NCBI GenBank assembly: GCA_963851085.1
Contig: CAWKNX010000015.1
Location: forward strand, 62,001-126,000
DNA: 64,000 nt
Source of the DNA: DATFVJ01 sp963851085
GTDB taxonomy: Bacteria > Actinomycetota > Actinomycetes > Streptosporangiales > Streptosporangiaceae
Direction: 5' to 3'
The notes under the pieces are model-generated. The model was given only the letters and a program-made list of their open reading frames with translations. It was not told the origin of the DNA and made no database searches. Position numbers and translations under genes: made by a program. Shown here in pieces: positions 51,737 through 61,309 of this stretch (the stretch's first letter is position 1; each line of letters begins with the position of its first letter).

Positions 51737-53173
51737 GTGCTGACGGACCGGCTGAGCCAGAAGAACAGCGTGGCCGCCGTGTATGTGCTCGCGATGTTCA
51801 TGTCGATCATGGACGCCACGATCGTGAACGTCGCGCTGCCGCGGCTGGGCAGGCAGTTCGGGGTGCCGGCCGCGCAGGTCGATGCCGTCGTGGTCGCCTA
51901 CCTGGTCAGCCTGGCGGTGTTCATGCCCGCGTCCGGCTGGCTCGGCGACCGGTTCGGCGCCAAGCGGGTGCTGCTCGCCGCGCTGGTCATCTTCACCGGC
52001 GCGTCCGCATTGTGCGGCGCCGCCCACAGCCTCGGCGAGCTGGTGGTTTTCCGGGTGCTGCAGGGCGTCGGCGGCGGCATGCTCGCCCCGGTCGGCCTGG
52101 CGATGCTGTTTCGCGTGTTCCCGCCCGCGGAACGGGTCCGCGCGGCCCGGATCCTTATCTTGCCGACCGCCCTGGCGCCAGCCATCGGGCCGGTTCTCGG
52201 CGGCCTGCTCGTCACCGACCTTTCGTGGCGGTGGGTGTTTTACGTCAATGTGCCGATCGGCATGGTAGGCGCGCTGTTCGGCCTGCTGTTCCTGCGCGAG
52301 CAGCGCGGCGACGAGCGGGACCGGTTCGACCTGCCCGGCTTCCTGCTGTCCGGCCTCGGCCTCGGCGCGCTGATGTACGCCCTGTCCGAAGGCACGGCAA
52401 AGGGCTGGACCTCCACGGGAATCATCGCGTCGGCCGCGGCGGGGCTCGTGGCGCTCGCCGCCCTGGTGTGGGTCGAGCTGCGTGTCAGCGAGCCGATGCT
52501 GGACCTGCGGCTGCTCAGCAACCGGCTGTTCCGTACCACGACCGGGGCGCTGATCGTGAGCACCGCCGCGTTCCTTGGCAGCCTCTTCCTCGTCTCGCTG
52601 TTCTACCAGGACGGGTTCGGCGTCTCCGCACTGCAATCGGGGCTGTCGACGTTTCCCGAGGCACTCGGCATCATGGCCGGCTCGCAGGTGGCCGGGCGCC
52701 TCTACCCGCGTTACGGCCCACGGCGGCTGATGACTACCGGCCTGGTCGGCGTGGCTGCCACGCTGGCCTTGATCGCGACCGTGCCGTTTACCGCGAGCCT
52801 GTGGCTGATGCGCGGGTACATGCTGCTTCTCGGCCTGGCTCAGGCGCACGTATTCATGCCCGCGCAGGCGGCCGCATTCGCCACGGTCAGCCCGGCGGCG
52901 ACGGGCCGCGCGTCGACGATGTTCAGCGCCGGCCGGCAGCTCGGCGGCGCCGTCGGCGTCGCCGTGCTCAGCACAGTGATCTCCGCCATCGGCGTGCTGC
53001 ACCACGTCGGCGGCACCGTGCGCCCCGACGCGGGCGCCTATCACGCCGCGTTCCTCGCCGCCGCCGGCATCGCACTCGTCGGCGCGCTCTGGGCTACCGC
53101 GATCAACGACGCGGACGCGGCGCCGACGATGCGGCCCACGCGGCGGCATCGAGTCGCCCCCGCAGAGATCTGA
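51737..53173 (+). CDS. DHA2-family MFS drug exporter (EmrB/QacA-like)
   Basis: This 478-residue membrane protein has about 14 helices. Signatures are FMSIMDATIVNVALPRLGRQ (motif D1), LVSLAVFMPASGWLGDRFGA (motif A) and LPTALAPAIGPVLGGLLV (motif C of the DHA family), with SWRWVFYVNVPIG typical of EmrB/QacA members. It likely exports small toxic compounds by proton antiport. Start GTG at 51737 leads VLTDRLSQKNSV. No adjacent TetR gene controls it. Confidence 0.9.
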   Translation: MLTDRLSQKNSVAAVYVLAMFMSIMDATIVNVALPRLGRQFGVPAAQVDAVVVAYLVSLAVFMPASGWLGDRFGAKRVLLAALVIFTGASALCGAAHSLGELVVFRVLQGVGGGMLAPVGLAMLFRVFPPAERVRAARILILPTALAPAIGPVLGGLLVTDLSWRWVFYVNVPIGMVGALFGLLFLREQRGDERDRFDLPGFLLSGLGLGALMYALSEGTAKGWTSTGIIASAAAGLVALAALVWVELRVSEPMLDLRLLSNRLFRTTTGALIVSTAAFLGSLFLVSLFYQDGFGVSALQSGLSTFPEALGIMAGSQVAGRLYPRYGPRRLMTTGLVGVAATLALIATVPFTASLWLMRGYMLLLGLAQAHVFMPAQAAAFATVSPAATGRASTMFSAGRQLGGAVGVAVLSTVISAIGVLHHVGGTVRPDAGAYHAAFLAAAGIALVGALWATAINDADAAPTMRPTRRHRVAPAEI

Positions 53174-53221
53174 CGATCTGATGATCTGGCGGGAACGGTC
53201 CGGCGGCCGACAGCAACCGGC

Positions 53222-53962
53222 TCAGCCGGAGAAAGCGGCCAGGGCAAGGGCGTCGGAGGGTGCGGTCAGCACGTTCTCCGCGATGAAGTCGGCGAGGTCC
53301 GGGTATCCGGGCGCGGCGGCGCGGAACGTCTCAGCCGCAGCGGCGGCGTCGTAACAGGTGCGCCGCAGCACCACATCCGGGCCGAGCAGCGCCCAGTACG
53401 CGCCGGTGCCGCCGTAGGGCATGCCGACGCTGCCCGGGTTGACGAACCGGCGGCAGTCAGCCAGCCGATCGAACGGCATGTGGGTGTGGCCGAGCACGAC
53501 GGTCGGCTCGGCGGTCGCGGCGAAGGCGTCACGGTAGCGGTCAAGCGGGGAGTCCACCAGTACGATCTCGGTGTCGCTGCGCGCCGTGGCGTGGCAGAAC
53601 CGGACCTGTCCCAGCCCCGCCACCTCCACCGTGACCGACAGCGGCAGGCCGCCGAGCAGGTCCCGGTGCCGGCCCGCCAGGCGGGTCGCGCAGTACTCGG
53701 TGGGCAGCCGTACCTGCTCGGGCAGGGCGGAGCTGAGTGTGCCGTCGTAAGCAGCGGCGAGCTCACGGTCGGCGTTGCCTCGTACCCAGATCGCCTTGTC
53801 GCCCAGCCCGGCCAGCCTGTCCAGGGTCTCGGCAGGCATCGGGCCGGTGGCCAGGTCGCCGTTGAGCACGACGGCGTCAACACCGGCGGCGTCGACGTCG
53901 CTGAGCACCGCGTCGAGCGCGGGCAGGTTGCCGTGGATATCAGCAAGTACCGCGACCGGCAT
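53222..53962 (-). CDS. Metallophosphoesterase family protein (YfcE-like)
   Basis: This 246-residue calcineurin-like phosphoesterase shows all metal-binding motifs: LADIHGN (Asp8, His10), VLNGDLATG, WVRGNADRE and LGHTHMPF. FVNPGSVGMPYGG is also typical of the YfcE/MJ0936 group, which cleave phosphodiesters. The start is the ATG at 53962. It is isolated between convergent and divergent neighbours. Confidence 0.9.
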   Translation of the reverse strand: MPVAVLADIHGNLPALDAVLSDVDAAGVDAVVLNGDLATGPMPAETLDRLAGLGDKAIWVRGNADRELAAAYDGTLSSALPEQVRLPTEYCATRLAGRHRDLLGGLPLSVTVEVAGLGQVRFCHATARSDTEIVLVDSPLDRYRDAFAATAEPTVVLGHTHMPFDRLADCRRFVNPGSVGMPYGGTGAYWALLGPDVVLRRTCYDAAAAAETFRAAAPGYPDLADFIAENVLTAPSDALALAAFSG

Positions 53963-54485
53963 GCGACTCCTCCTGGACCGTCCTGACGATCCTCGCAGCC
54001 GTGACCCTCGGTCGCCCCGCGAATTCGCCCGCGGCTGAACACGTCACGGCGCCGCCACAAGCACGGGCGACGCGCACACAGGGTGGGTGACCCGTGGGGC
54101 CGGTGATCCAGGCGGGACGGCGGCCCCGCACCCGCCCGGGGCTGGTGGGTGGGCGGCGGCCGCCCCGGCCCTGGCGGTCCGCTGCTCCGCAGACTCTGGC
54201 CACCGGGTGGTGGGCGAGCTTGATCGTTGGCCCCCCGGTGGGGGCGCTACAGCGCCCGTGCCGGGCCAACCATGGCGCCGATCAGGCCGGCCGGGCATGC
54301 TCCTGTCCGCCGCGCCGGGCAGTGTGCGCGCATCCCTGGCCCGGCTTAGAGGTCGCCGGACCAGGGCCTAAGGCGAGTTCACCCAGAAGATAAGGCATCT
54401 GCCCGAAGCGGCGGGCGGGGCCTTACGGCGAAGCTCAATAGTGCGGGCCTGGACCATTCCGGCCAGCCCGACCGAGGAGGAAACG
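53963..54485. other. Intergenic region
   Basis: About 520 bases of GC-rich sequence between divergent genes with no supported gene. It should hold the promoters for the phosphoesterase (minus) and the LAL regulator pair (plus). A purine-rich GAGGAGGAAACG directly precedes the next ATG. Confidence 0.5.
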
Positions 54486-54737
54486 ATGCATCCGTATCTG
54501 CTTCAGCAGCTAGCGGCCGACCACATCAGGGACATGCACGCGGAGGCGGCGGCGCGCGGCCGCGCCGCGGACGCACGCCGCGCACGGCGCGCCGCGCGGC
54601 GCGCCCGCGTTGGGCTGCGGACCCGCCCGGATCTGGCCGGCGCGGCCATAGCCGCACCCGCCGCGGTGACCCGCGAATCCGCGGACCACGTCGCGCTGAC
54701 TGACCAACGAGGGCCGGCCACCCGACAGGCCGCCTGA
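54486..54737 (+). CDS. Small basic hypothetical protein
   Basis: This 83-residue protein starts MHPYLLQQLAADHIRDMHAE after a strong site (GAGGAGGAAACG). The middle is an Arg/Ala-rich helix (ARRARRAARRARVGLRTRPD). Short proteins with this HPYLLQQLA start are common in actinobacteria, without known function. It ends one base before the LAL regulator ATG, so the two are probably co-transcribed. Confidence 0.7.
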   Translation: MHPYLLQQLAADHIRDMHAEAAARGRAADARRARRAARRARVGLRTRPDLAGAAIAAPAAVTRESADHVALTDQRGPATRQAA

Positions 54738-54738
54738 T

Positions 54739-57700
54739 ATGAGCGCGGCCCCGGCAGCGGCCCCGGATCGCGAGGCCGCTTTGTCGGAGTCTGGTGGCAT
54801 CCTGGAAGATGTGAACACGCGTGTGAGCAGTCCGGTTCTTATCGGACGAAGCGACCAGCTGTCCGCGCTGGACGACGCCTTGGCGCGGGTCCAGCGCGGC
54901 GGCACGTCGGCCGTACTCATCGGGGGCGAAGCCGGCGTCGGCAAATCGCGGCTGATCAGTGAGTTCTCCGCCCGCGCGCGCGGCGCGGACCCGGGCACAG
55001 GCGCGGGCAGCCAGCCACGCGCGGGCGTCAGCGTGCTGAGCGGGGGATGTCTGGAGCTCGGCGCTGACGGCCTTCCGTTCGCGCCGTTCACCGCGGTGCT
55101 GAGAGAGCTTGTGCGGGATCTGGGTGCTGACGGCGTCGCCGAGCTGCTTCCCGGCCGGGGGACACGGGAGCTTGCCCGGCTGCTGCCCGAATTTGGCCAG
55201 CCGGACACCGAGGCGGACGCGGGCGAAGCCCGGGCGAGGCTCTTCGAGCAGATGCTTTCGCTGCTCGAGAGGCTGGCAGATCGTGGCCCCGTCGTACTGA
55301 TCGTCGAAGACCTGCATTGGGCGGACAGATCCACCCGTGACCTGCTCGCCTTCCTGATCAGCAACCAGCGTGACATGGGCGGCCTGCTGATCGTCGGCAC
55401 CTACCGTTCTGACGAGCTGCACCGGACCCATCCGCTGCGGCCACTGCTCGCCGAGCTGGACAGGGTCGCCTGGGTGGAGCGGATCGAGCTGCCCCGGCTC
55501 TCCCGCAGAAACGCCGGCGAGCTCGTCTCCCGCCTGCTCGGCCGTGAGCCTGAGCCGTCGCTCGCCGACAAGGTGTATCAACGCACCGACGGCAACCCGC
55601 TGTTCATTGAGGCGCTGCTGTGCTGTGACGGCGGGCTCAGCTGTGAGCTGCCCGAGTCGCTGCGCGATCTGCTGCTCGACAGCGTTCGACGGCTCCCGGA
55701 GGAGACACAGGAGATCCTGCGGGTCGCGAGCGCGGGCGGTCAGCGGGTCGGGCACGGCCTGCTCGCGGCTGTGACCGGACGAGACGATGAGGCGCTTGCC
55801 CGTGCGCTGCGGCCCGCGGTAGCCGGCAACGTGCTGCTCACCGATGCCGACGGCTACATGTTCCGGCACACCCTGATCCGCGAGGCGGTCCACGAGGACC
55901 TGCTGCCCGGCGAGCACGGCAGACTGCACACCCGTTTCGCCGAGGTGCTTGAAGCGCAACCCACGCTTGTCCCCGCTGGGCGTGCGGTGATCGAGCAGGC
56001 GCACCACTGGTACTCCGCGCATGACGTCCGGTGGGCACTGATCAGCGCCTGGCGCGCAGCTACCGAGGCCGGACGCGCCCTGGCCTACGCCGAGCAGCTC
56101 ACGATGCTGACGAGGGTCCTCGAACTCTGGGACAAGGTACCCGATGCCGCGGAAAGCATCGCGGCAGATCATCTGCGCGTCCTTGAGGAAGTGGTGGCCG
56201 TTTCGCACACGGCCGGGGAGAACGAGCGCGGGATCGCGTACGCCGACGCGGCCCTGAAGGAAATTGATGCCGCGGCGCAGCCCGCCCGCGCTGCCCTGTT
56301 GCTTGCCGAGCGCGCCAAGATCAAGTGCCAGCTCGGCCACCCGGACGGTGTCGGCGACCTGCAGGACGCACTCCGGCTGCTGCCGGCGGATGCGGCTGAT
56401 GCGGTGCGGATGCGCCTGCTGTCCACCCTGGCGATGTTCCTTTCCCCGACAACGGACAAGGCCGGGGCGCGCGCCGCGGCCGAGGAAGCCGCGGCGCTCG
56501 CCCGCCAGGTCGGTGACGAGCTCACCGAGATTCAGGCTGTCGTCACCCTCGCGCTCATCGAATCCGACTCCGGCCGTGGCCAGCCAGAACGGCACCTGGA
56601 GATGCTCGCGCGGGCGCGCGAGATGGCCGAGCGTGCCGGGGCGTACCAGCAGCTGCTGCGGGTAATCACGAACGAATCCCACGTGCTCGAGGGGATGGGC
56701 AAGCACGAGCGCGCCGCCGAGGTCGCCCGGCGCGGGATCGCCAGCGCCACCAAGTACGGGCGAGCCCGCACCGTCGGTACCTTCCTGGCGATCAACCTGG
56801 CCGAGCCCCTGGTGTCGCTGGGCCGATGGGACGAGGCGACCGAGGTGATCGACCGGGCCCTCGACCTGTCCCCACCGCCGCTCATCCGGGTACAGCTACG
56901 TTGCCTGTCCGGCGCCGTGGCCGTGGCCCGCGGCGACCTCACCACACCGGCCGCGACCGTCGCCTCGGCCGAGGCGGTGCTCAGGGAGACCAGGTACGAG
57001 GCACAGGAGCATCTGCCGTTCACCCGGCTAGTCATCGACTTGCGGCTGGCCGAGGGCCGCGGGCCTGATGCGCTATCGGCCGTCGCGGACGCCCTTGACC
57101 GCTTCGACCTGCAGCACGGGTCGCGCTACGTCTGGCCATTGCTTGTGGCCGGAGCCCGGGCGTGCGCGGCGGCGGTCAGCACTTCCGCGGCCACCCGCGA
57201 CGTGCCATTCGCCGAGCGCGCAGCCGCGCTGCTTGGTCGGCTCCGCGTTCAGGCCGGCAAGCTCGGGGCGGACGGGCCCGTCCAGCAGGCCCACCGGCTG
57301 AACTTCGCCGCCGAGGCGGCACGCGCGGACAGTGCGGCCGGCCCGGGCGGCGTCGACTGCCTGACCACCTGGGACGCCGTCGCAGCCGGGTGGGATCTCG
57401 TCGGGCAGCCGTATCCGCTCGCAACCGCGCTGCTGCGGGCCGCTGAGGCGGCGATGGCCGGCAGCGATCGTGACAGCGCCGAGGTCAGGCTGCTGCGCGC
57501 CGGCCAACTGGCCGGCCTGCTCGGTGCCGTGCCGCTGCGTGCGGAGATCGGGCTGCTTGCCCGCCGCGCCAGAATCGTCCTTGCCGCGGCCGACACCGCG
57601 GATTCGGCACGCCCGTCAGCCGCCGGTGATCCCGATGACCGGAGGCAGCGGCTCGGCCTGACAGCCCGCGAGTTCGAGGTACTGCGCCTGGTCGCGTCTG

Positions 57701-57861
57701 GCCGGAGCAACCGGGAGATCGCGGACGAACTGTTCATCTCCCCCAAGACAGCCAGCGTGCACGTGTCCAATATCCTCGCCAAGGTTGGCGCGGCCAACCG
57801 TGGGGAGGCGGCGGCGACCGCTTACCGCCTGCACCTGTTCGACTCGCTGCCCATCGCGTGA
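54739..57861 (+). CDS. LuxR-family LAL transcriptional regulator with AAA ATPase domain
   Basis: This 1040-residue regulator has an N-terminal STAND-type ATPase (VLIGRSDQLSALDDAL, Walker A GGEAGVGKSRLISEF, Walker B VVLIVEDLHWADRSTRDLL), a long TPR-like helical middle, and a C-terminal LuxR HTH (LTAREFEVLRLVASGRSNRE, then SPKTASVHVSNILAKVGA). LAL regulators are usually cluster-situated activators, but no biosynthetic cluster is visible here. The stop is 13 bases before the convergent AlaRS gene end. Confidence 0.92.
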   Translation: MSAAPAAAPDREAALSESGGILEDVNTRVSSPVLIGRSDQLSALDDALARVQRGGTSAVLIGGEAGVGKSRLISEFSARARGADPGTGAGSQPRAGVSVLSGGCLELGADGLPFAPFTAVLRELVRDLGADGVAELLPGRGTRELARLLPEFGQPDTEADAGEARARLFEQMLSLLERLADRGPVVLIVEDLHWADRSTRDLLAFLISNQRDMGGLLIVGTYRSDELHRTHPLRPLLAELDRVAWVERIELPRLSRRNAGELVSRLLGREPEPSLADKVYQRTDGNPLFIEALLCCDGGLSCELPESLRDLLLDSVRRLPEETQEILRVASAGGQRVGHGLLAAVTGRDDEALARALRPAVAGNVLLTDADGYMFRHTLIREAVHEDLLPGEHGRLHTRFAEVLEAQPTLVPAGRAVIEQAHHWYSAHDVRWALISAWRAATEAGRALAYAEQLTMLTRVLELWDKVPDAAESIAADHLRVLEEVVAVSHTAGENERGIAYADAALKEIDAAAQPARAALLLAERAKIKCQLGHPDGVGDLQDALRLLPADAADAVRMRLLSTLAMFLSPTTDKAGARAAAEEAAALARQVGDELTEIQAVVTLALIESDSGRGQPERHLEMLARAREMAERAGAYQQLLRVITNESHVLEGMGKHERAAEVARRGIASATKYGRARTVGTFLAINLAEPLVSLGRWDEATEVIDRALDLSPPPLIRVQLRCLSGAVAVARGDLTTPAATVASAEAVLRETRYEAQEHLPFTRLVIDLRLAEGRGPDALSAVADALDRFDLQHGSRYVWPLLVAGARACAAAVSTSAATRDVPFAERAAALLGRLRVQAGKLGADGPVQQAHRLNFAAEAARADSAAGPGGVDCLTTWDAVAAGWDLVGQPYPLATALLRAAEAAMAGSDRDSAEVRLLRAGQLAGLLGAVPLRAEIGLLARRARIVLAAADTADSARPSAAGDPDDRRQRLGLTAREFEVLRLVASGRSNREIADELFISPKTASVHVSNILAKVGAANRGEAAATAYRLHLFDSLPIA

Positions 57862-57874
57862 TCGAAGCAAACAG

Positions 57875-59743
57875 CTACTCCAGTACAGCCCGGATCCGCC
57901 GGACGCCAGCGCCGGACGACTCCTCCTTGGTGATGCGGAAGCGGCCGAGGGCGCCCGTACGCTCGACGTGGGGCCCGCCGCAGACCTCCTTGCTGTACCA
58001 GTCTCCGTCCGGGTCGCCCGCCGTGTACACCTTGACGATGTCGCCGTACCTGTCGCCGAATGCGCCGACGGCGCCCTCGGCGAAGGCTTGGCCGGTCGGC
58101 ATCTCCCGCCACGTCATTGGCCAGTCCTGGGCGATGCTCGCGTTGACGGCCCGCTCGACCGCAGCGATTTGGTCCGGGGTGAGTTTGCCTGGATGGCTGA
58201 AGTCGAACCGGAGCCGCTCTGGGGTGATATTGCTCCCGCGCTGGACTACGTGATCGCCGAGCACGAGCCGAAGTGCCCGGTACAGAAGATGGGTCGCCGT
58301 GTGCAGGCGGGTGGTGGCTTCCGACTGGTCGGCGAGACCTCCCCTGAACATGCCCGTGGCGGCGGTACGGGATCGTTTCCGCTGCTCGGCCATGAGCAGG
58401 TCGTAGCGCTCGGACCACGTTGGCTCGACGTCGACGCCCGTCCGCTCGGCCTCTTCGATCGACAGCTCGGGCGGAAAGCCGTACGTGTCGAAGAGCGTGA
58501 AAACCGCGTCGCCCGTCAGCCGGTTCGGGGCGAGACGGGCGAACTCACGCACCCCGCGCCCGAGGGTGCGCCGGAACAGGGACTCTTCTCGATCGAGGGT
58601 CTCGGCGATGCGGTCCCGGTGCTCGGCGAACTGCGGGTGGGCATCCTTGTCGGCGCCTATTGCCGCGTCCACGAGCCCCGCCAGAAGCCCACCTGTGATG
58701 CCCAGGAGGTGCCCTTGCCGGATCGCCCTGCGCGCCAGTCGCCGCATGACGTACCCCTGGGCGGTATTGGAAGGCTCAACTCCGTCCAGGCCGAAAAAGA
58801 CGATCGCCCGGACGTGGTCCGCGATGATCCTCATCGGAGTCCGCATATCCGCGTAGGCAACACCAGAAAGGGTTTCCACGTCGGCAACAATGGGCCAGAG
58901 GACGTCGATGCGGAATATGTCCGGGCTGTCGGCCACGGCCATCGCGAGGCGCTCAAGGCCGCCGCCGAAATCGACGTTGCGGCGGGGCAGCGCGGTAAAT
59001 CCATCCCCCGTGCGTATGTATTGCATAAACACGGAGTTGCCCATCTCCAGGAACCGGCCACAGTCACAATGGGGGTGGCACTGGGCCCCGAATACAGGGT
59101 CGTGGGGCACCTGGGAGAATTCGTAGAAGACCTCTGAATCCGGGCCACCAGGCTCGCCGGCCGGCATCTGCTCGGGGGATCCCGCCCGGCTCCACCAGCA
59201 GCTGCTCTCGTCGTAAAAGAAGACCCGGGCGTCCCCCATGCCCAGCTCGGCGGCACGCTCGACCGTAACGGGCTCGGCGACCGGCGCGGGCACGCCTCTG
59301 CTCAGGAAGAGCTTGACCCACAGCTCGGCAGACTCGTCGTCGCGAGGGATCCCATAGTGGGGTGCGCCACTGAAAGCCGTGGCGTAGAGGCGGGACGGAT
59401 CCAGGCCGAGTTCGTCGACGAGGAACGTGAACAGCCAGGGCAGTTGCTCGGCCTTGAAATAGGACCCCAGACTCCAGTTTCCGAGCATCTCGAAGAAGGT
59501 GGTGTGGCGGTTGTCACCAACCTCGTTGATGTCCTCGGCACGGAAGCTCGGCTGACAATTGACCAGGCGGTCGCCTGCCGGGTGCGACGCGCCCAGCAGG
59601 TAGGGGATGAGCGGCTGCATCCCGGATCCGGTGAAAAGGGTCGTCGGGTCCTCGCGAGGCACGATGGGGGCAGGCGGGATGGGGACGTGGCCTCGCTCGG
59701 AGAAGAAGCGGATATACCGCTCACGGATGGTCGCAACGTCCAC
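57875..59743 (-). CDS. Short alanyl-tRNA synthetase lacking the C-Ala domain
   Basis: This 622-residue protein has the AlaRS class II catalytic core (IRERYIRFFSERGHVPIPPA, TLFTGSGMQPLIPYLLG, FRAEDINEVGDNRHTTFFEM, VDFGGGLERLAMAVADSPD) and the editing domain (LHTATHLLYRALR, and SKEVCGGPHVERTG with the metal Cys/His). It ends right after the editing domain, so the C-terminal C-Ala domain of normal 870-900-residue AlaRS is absent. Start is the GTG at 59743; the open frame continues upstream through low-complexity DNA. Likely a second, short-form synthetase or a trans-editing factor. Confidence 0.85.
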   Translation of the reverse strand: MDVATIRERYIRFFSERGHVPIPPAPIVPREDPTTLFTGSGMQPLIPYLLGASHPAGDRLVNCQPSFRAEDINEVGDNRHTTFFEMLGNWSLGSYFKAEQLPWLFTFLVDELGLDPSRLYATAFSGAPHYGIPRDDESAELWVKLFLSRGVPAPVAEPVTVERAAELGMGDARVFFYDESSCWWSRAGSPEQMPAGEPGGPDSEVFYEFSQVPHDPVFGAQCHPHCDCGRFLEMGNSVFMQYIRTGDGFTALPRRNVDFGGGLERLAMAVADSPDIFRIDVLWPIVADVETLSGVAYADMRTPMRIIADHVRAIVFFGLDGVEPSNTAQGYVMRRLARRAIRQGHLLGITGGLLAGLVDAAIGADKDAHPQFAEHRDRIAETLDREESLFRRTLGRGVREFARLAPNRLTGDAVFTLFDTYGFPPELSIEEAERTGVDVEPTWSERYDLLMAEQRKRSRTAATGMFRGGLADQSEATTRLHTATHLLYRALRLVLGDHVVQRGSNITPERLRFDFSHPGKLTPDQIAAVERAVNASIAQDWPMTWREMPTGQAFAEGAVGAFGDRYGDIVKVYTAGDPDGDWYSKEVCGGPHVERTGALGRFRITKEESSGAGVRRIRAVLE

Positions 59744-60319
59744 GCCACCAGCGTAGCCACCGGGCCTCGCGGGCGGGCACATTAAAATCCGCGGTGGCCC
59801 GGGTCCCGCGGGGGGTAGAACCCGGGCCACCGCCTGCCACGGCCGACCGCAGCAAAAGGCCGTGGAGTCCGACGCTAGGGGCGGCTGTTGGGCTTGCCGC
59901 TGGGGTGGCCGGCTTCCGGCGGGGCGAGTGCGGTGGCTGGTCGGCATTCCGGCGGGGCGAGTGGGGTGACCGGGGTGAGCAGGGTGGGTGGGGTGGGTGG
60001 GGTGGGTGGGTGGGGTGGCTGTTGGGCTTGCCGCTGGGGTGGCTGGTCGGCTTGCCGGTGGGGTGGCCGGGGTGGCTGGCTCGGGCGCAGCAGGCCGTGA
60101 CGCTGGCCACCCCGCCCGCGGCGGCCGCGAGGGTGCGGAAGGCCGCCGCCTGCTGCTTGGCGCGGCCATGCGCTTTCAGCTGCGCGTAGGTGGTGCACAG
60201 ACCGGTAAATGTCCTTCGCGCAGCGCGTCGTGGGCGGGGTCCCCGACCGGGGGGACGTCGCCTCGCGCTGCTGACCACGGGAAGACCGGGCATGTCACCG
60301 GCAAAAACGCCACGGTCGT
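59744..60319. other. GTGG-rich low-complexity leader region
   Basis: Upstream of the short AlaRS gene the plus strand is a patchwork of GGTGGGTGGGGTGGGTGG runs and GGCTTGCCGCTGGGGTGGC repeats (about 59880-60085). Minus-strand frames give SHP/THP repeats and are not convincing. The AlaRS-proximal part holds hairpins (see next entry). Confidence 0.6.
59778..59834 (-). terminator. Hairpin with U-run ahead of the short AlaRS gene
   Basis: On the minus strand GGTGGCCCGGGT pairs perfectly with ACCCGGGCCACC over about 15 loop bases and is followed by GCGGATTTTAATG. This resembles an intrinsic terminator about 50 bases before the GTG start, so it may attenuate the gene. A second hairpin (CCACGGCC and GGCCGTGG) lies just upstream. 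Confidence 0.5.
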
Positions 60320-60430
60320 TCAAAGCGTTACAGCGGCCCTGGCCAGTGTCTGTGCCAGCCGCCGCAAGCCACGGTGGGCTGCGACACGGACCGCGCCCGG
60401 GCTCCGGCCCACGATCCGGGCCACCGCCTC
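60320..60430 (-). pseudogene. Fragment of an ECF sigma factor region 4
   Basis: The minus-strand end of this frame reads REAVARIVGRSPGAVRVAAH and then RGLRRLAQTLARAAVTL, a good match to the helix-turn-helix of sigma region 4. No region 2 or other upstream sigma sequence is seen. It looks like the 3' remnant of a sigma gene. Confidence 0.5.
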
Positions 60431-60682
60431 CCGAACTCGTCGCCGATCACACCGGCGAATATTGGCACACGCTCGTGCCAACCGCAGCGGGATCGGGCGA
60501 TTTCGGACTCGTTTGTCCCGCTGTGACCGGCTCAGCCGCACGGGCCGGCCAGCCGGATCGCCCACCCGGACACCGCGCATACGTTCCGATGGCCCGCGGG
60601 CCATCGGAACGTAACAAGAACGAGCACCCTATCGCTTCCCCTAATGGAACCGGTCAGGCGATCGAACGGTGGCCAGATACAA

Positions 60683-61309
60683 ATGACGCAATGGACGACG
60701 GCCCGGGCCAGCCCATCCCGTCCTCCCGGACGTCCCAGGGACACGGCCCTCGACACGGCCATCCTCGCCGCTGCGGCGCGGCAACTTGGCGAACGTGGCT
60801 ACGCGGGCATGTCGCTGGAGGGGGTAGCAGCCGCGGCCGGCACGACCGCGCCGAGCCTGCGGCGCAGGTACCACGGAAAGCTCAAGCTCGCCGTGGCTGC
60901 GCTCGACTCGCTGCGAATCGAGCCGCCACCCGACATGAAGGCAGAACCACGAGCCGACGCGTTAGCCGTCCTGGAGAACCTCCGGACCAACATGCTCCAG
61001 CGAAACGGCATGGCCACCTTGGGCACGATCCTTGCCGAAGAACACCGCAACCCACAGCTCCTCGACCACCTGCGCCAGCGGCTTATCGCACCCCGGCGGG
61101 AACGTCTGCGTCGAGCGCTGGCCCGGGGCGTGGAGATGGGCGAACTCGAGCCCGCTCTCGACCTCGATGCCGCAGTCTGCCTGCTCATCGGCGCCCTCTA
61201 CGCTAGCTACCTTTATACCCGGCGGATTCCGGACGGCTGGGCTGAGACGACCCTCGGCATCGTCTGGCCTGCCCAGCCTGTACTCACATGGCATTGGGAG
61301 CGGACGTGA
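60683..61309 (+). CDS. TetR/AcrR-family regulator
   Basis: This 208-residue protein has an N-terminal TetR HTH (GRPRDTALDTAILAAAARQL, then GYAGMSLEGVAAAAGTTAPS) and a C-terminal ligand domain (ILAEEHRNPQLLDHLRQRLI). The ATG at 60683 is preferred; the frame is open to 60644. Its stop overlaps the lysozyme gene GTG (GTGA), so it probably regulates that gene or is simply coupled to it. Confidence 0.88.
   Translation: MTQWTTARASPSRPPGRPRDTALDTAILAAAARQLGERGYAGMSLEGVAAAAGTTAPSLRRRYHGKLKLAVAALDSLRIEPPPDMKAEPRADALAVLENLRTNMLQRNGMATLGTILAEEHRNPQLLDHLRQRLIAPRRERLRRALARGVEMGELEPALDLDAAVCLLIGALYASYLYTRRIPDGWAETTLGIVWPAQPVLTWHWERT

Noticed and set aside
54526..56706. 726-codon minus-strand ORF opposite the LAL regulator
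   Set aside because: No domain signatures; the plus strand carries a clear ATPase and LuxR HTH.
59744..59880. T-box riboswitch upstream of the AlaRS-like gene
   Set aside because: GGCCACCGCGG resembles the T-box TGGNACCGCG only with an extra base, and no Stem I with a convincing Ala specifier could be drawn. An Infernal search with the T-box model would decide.
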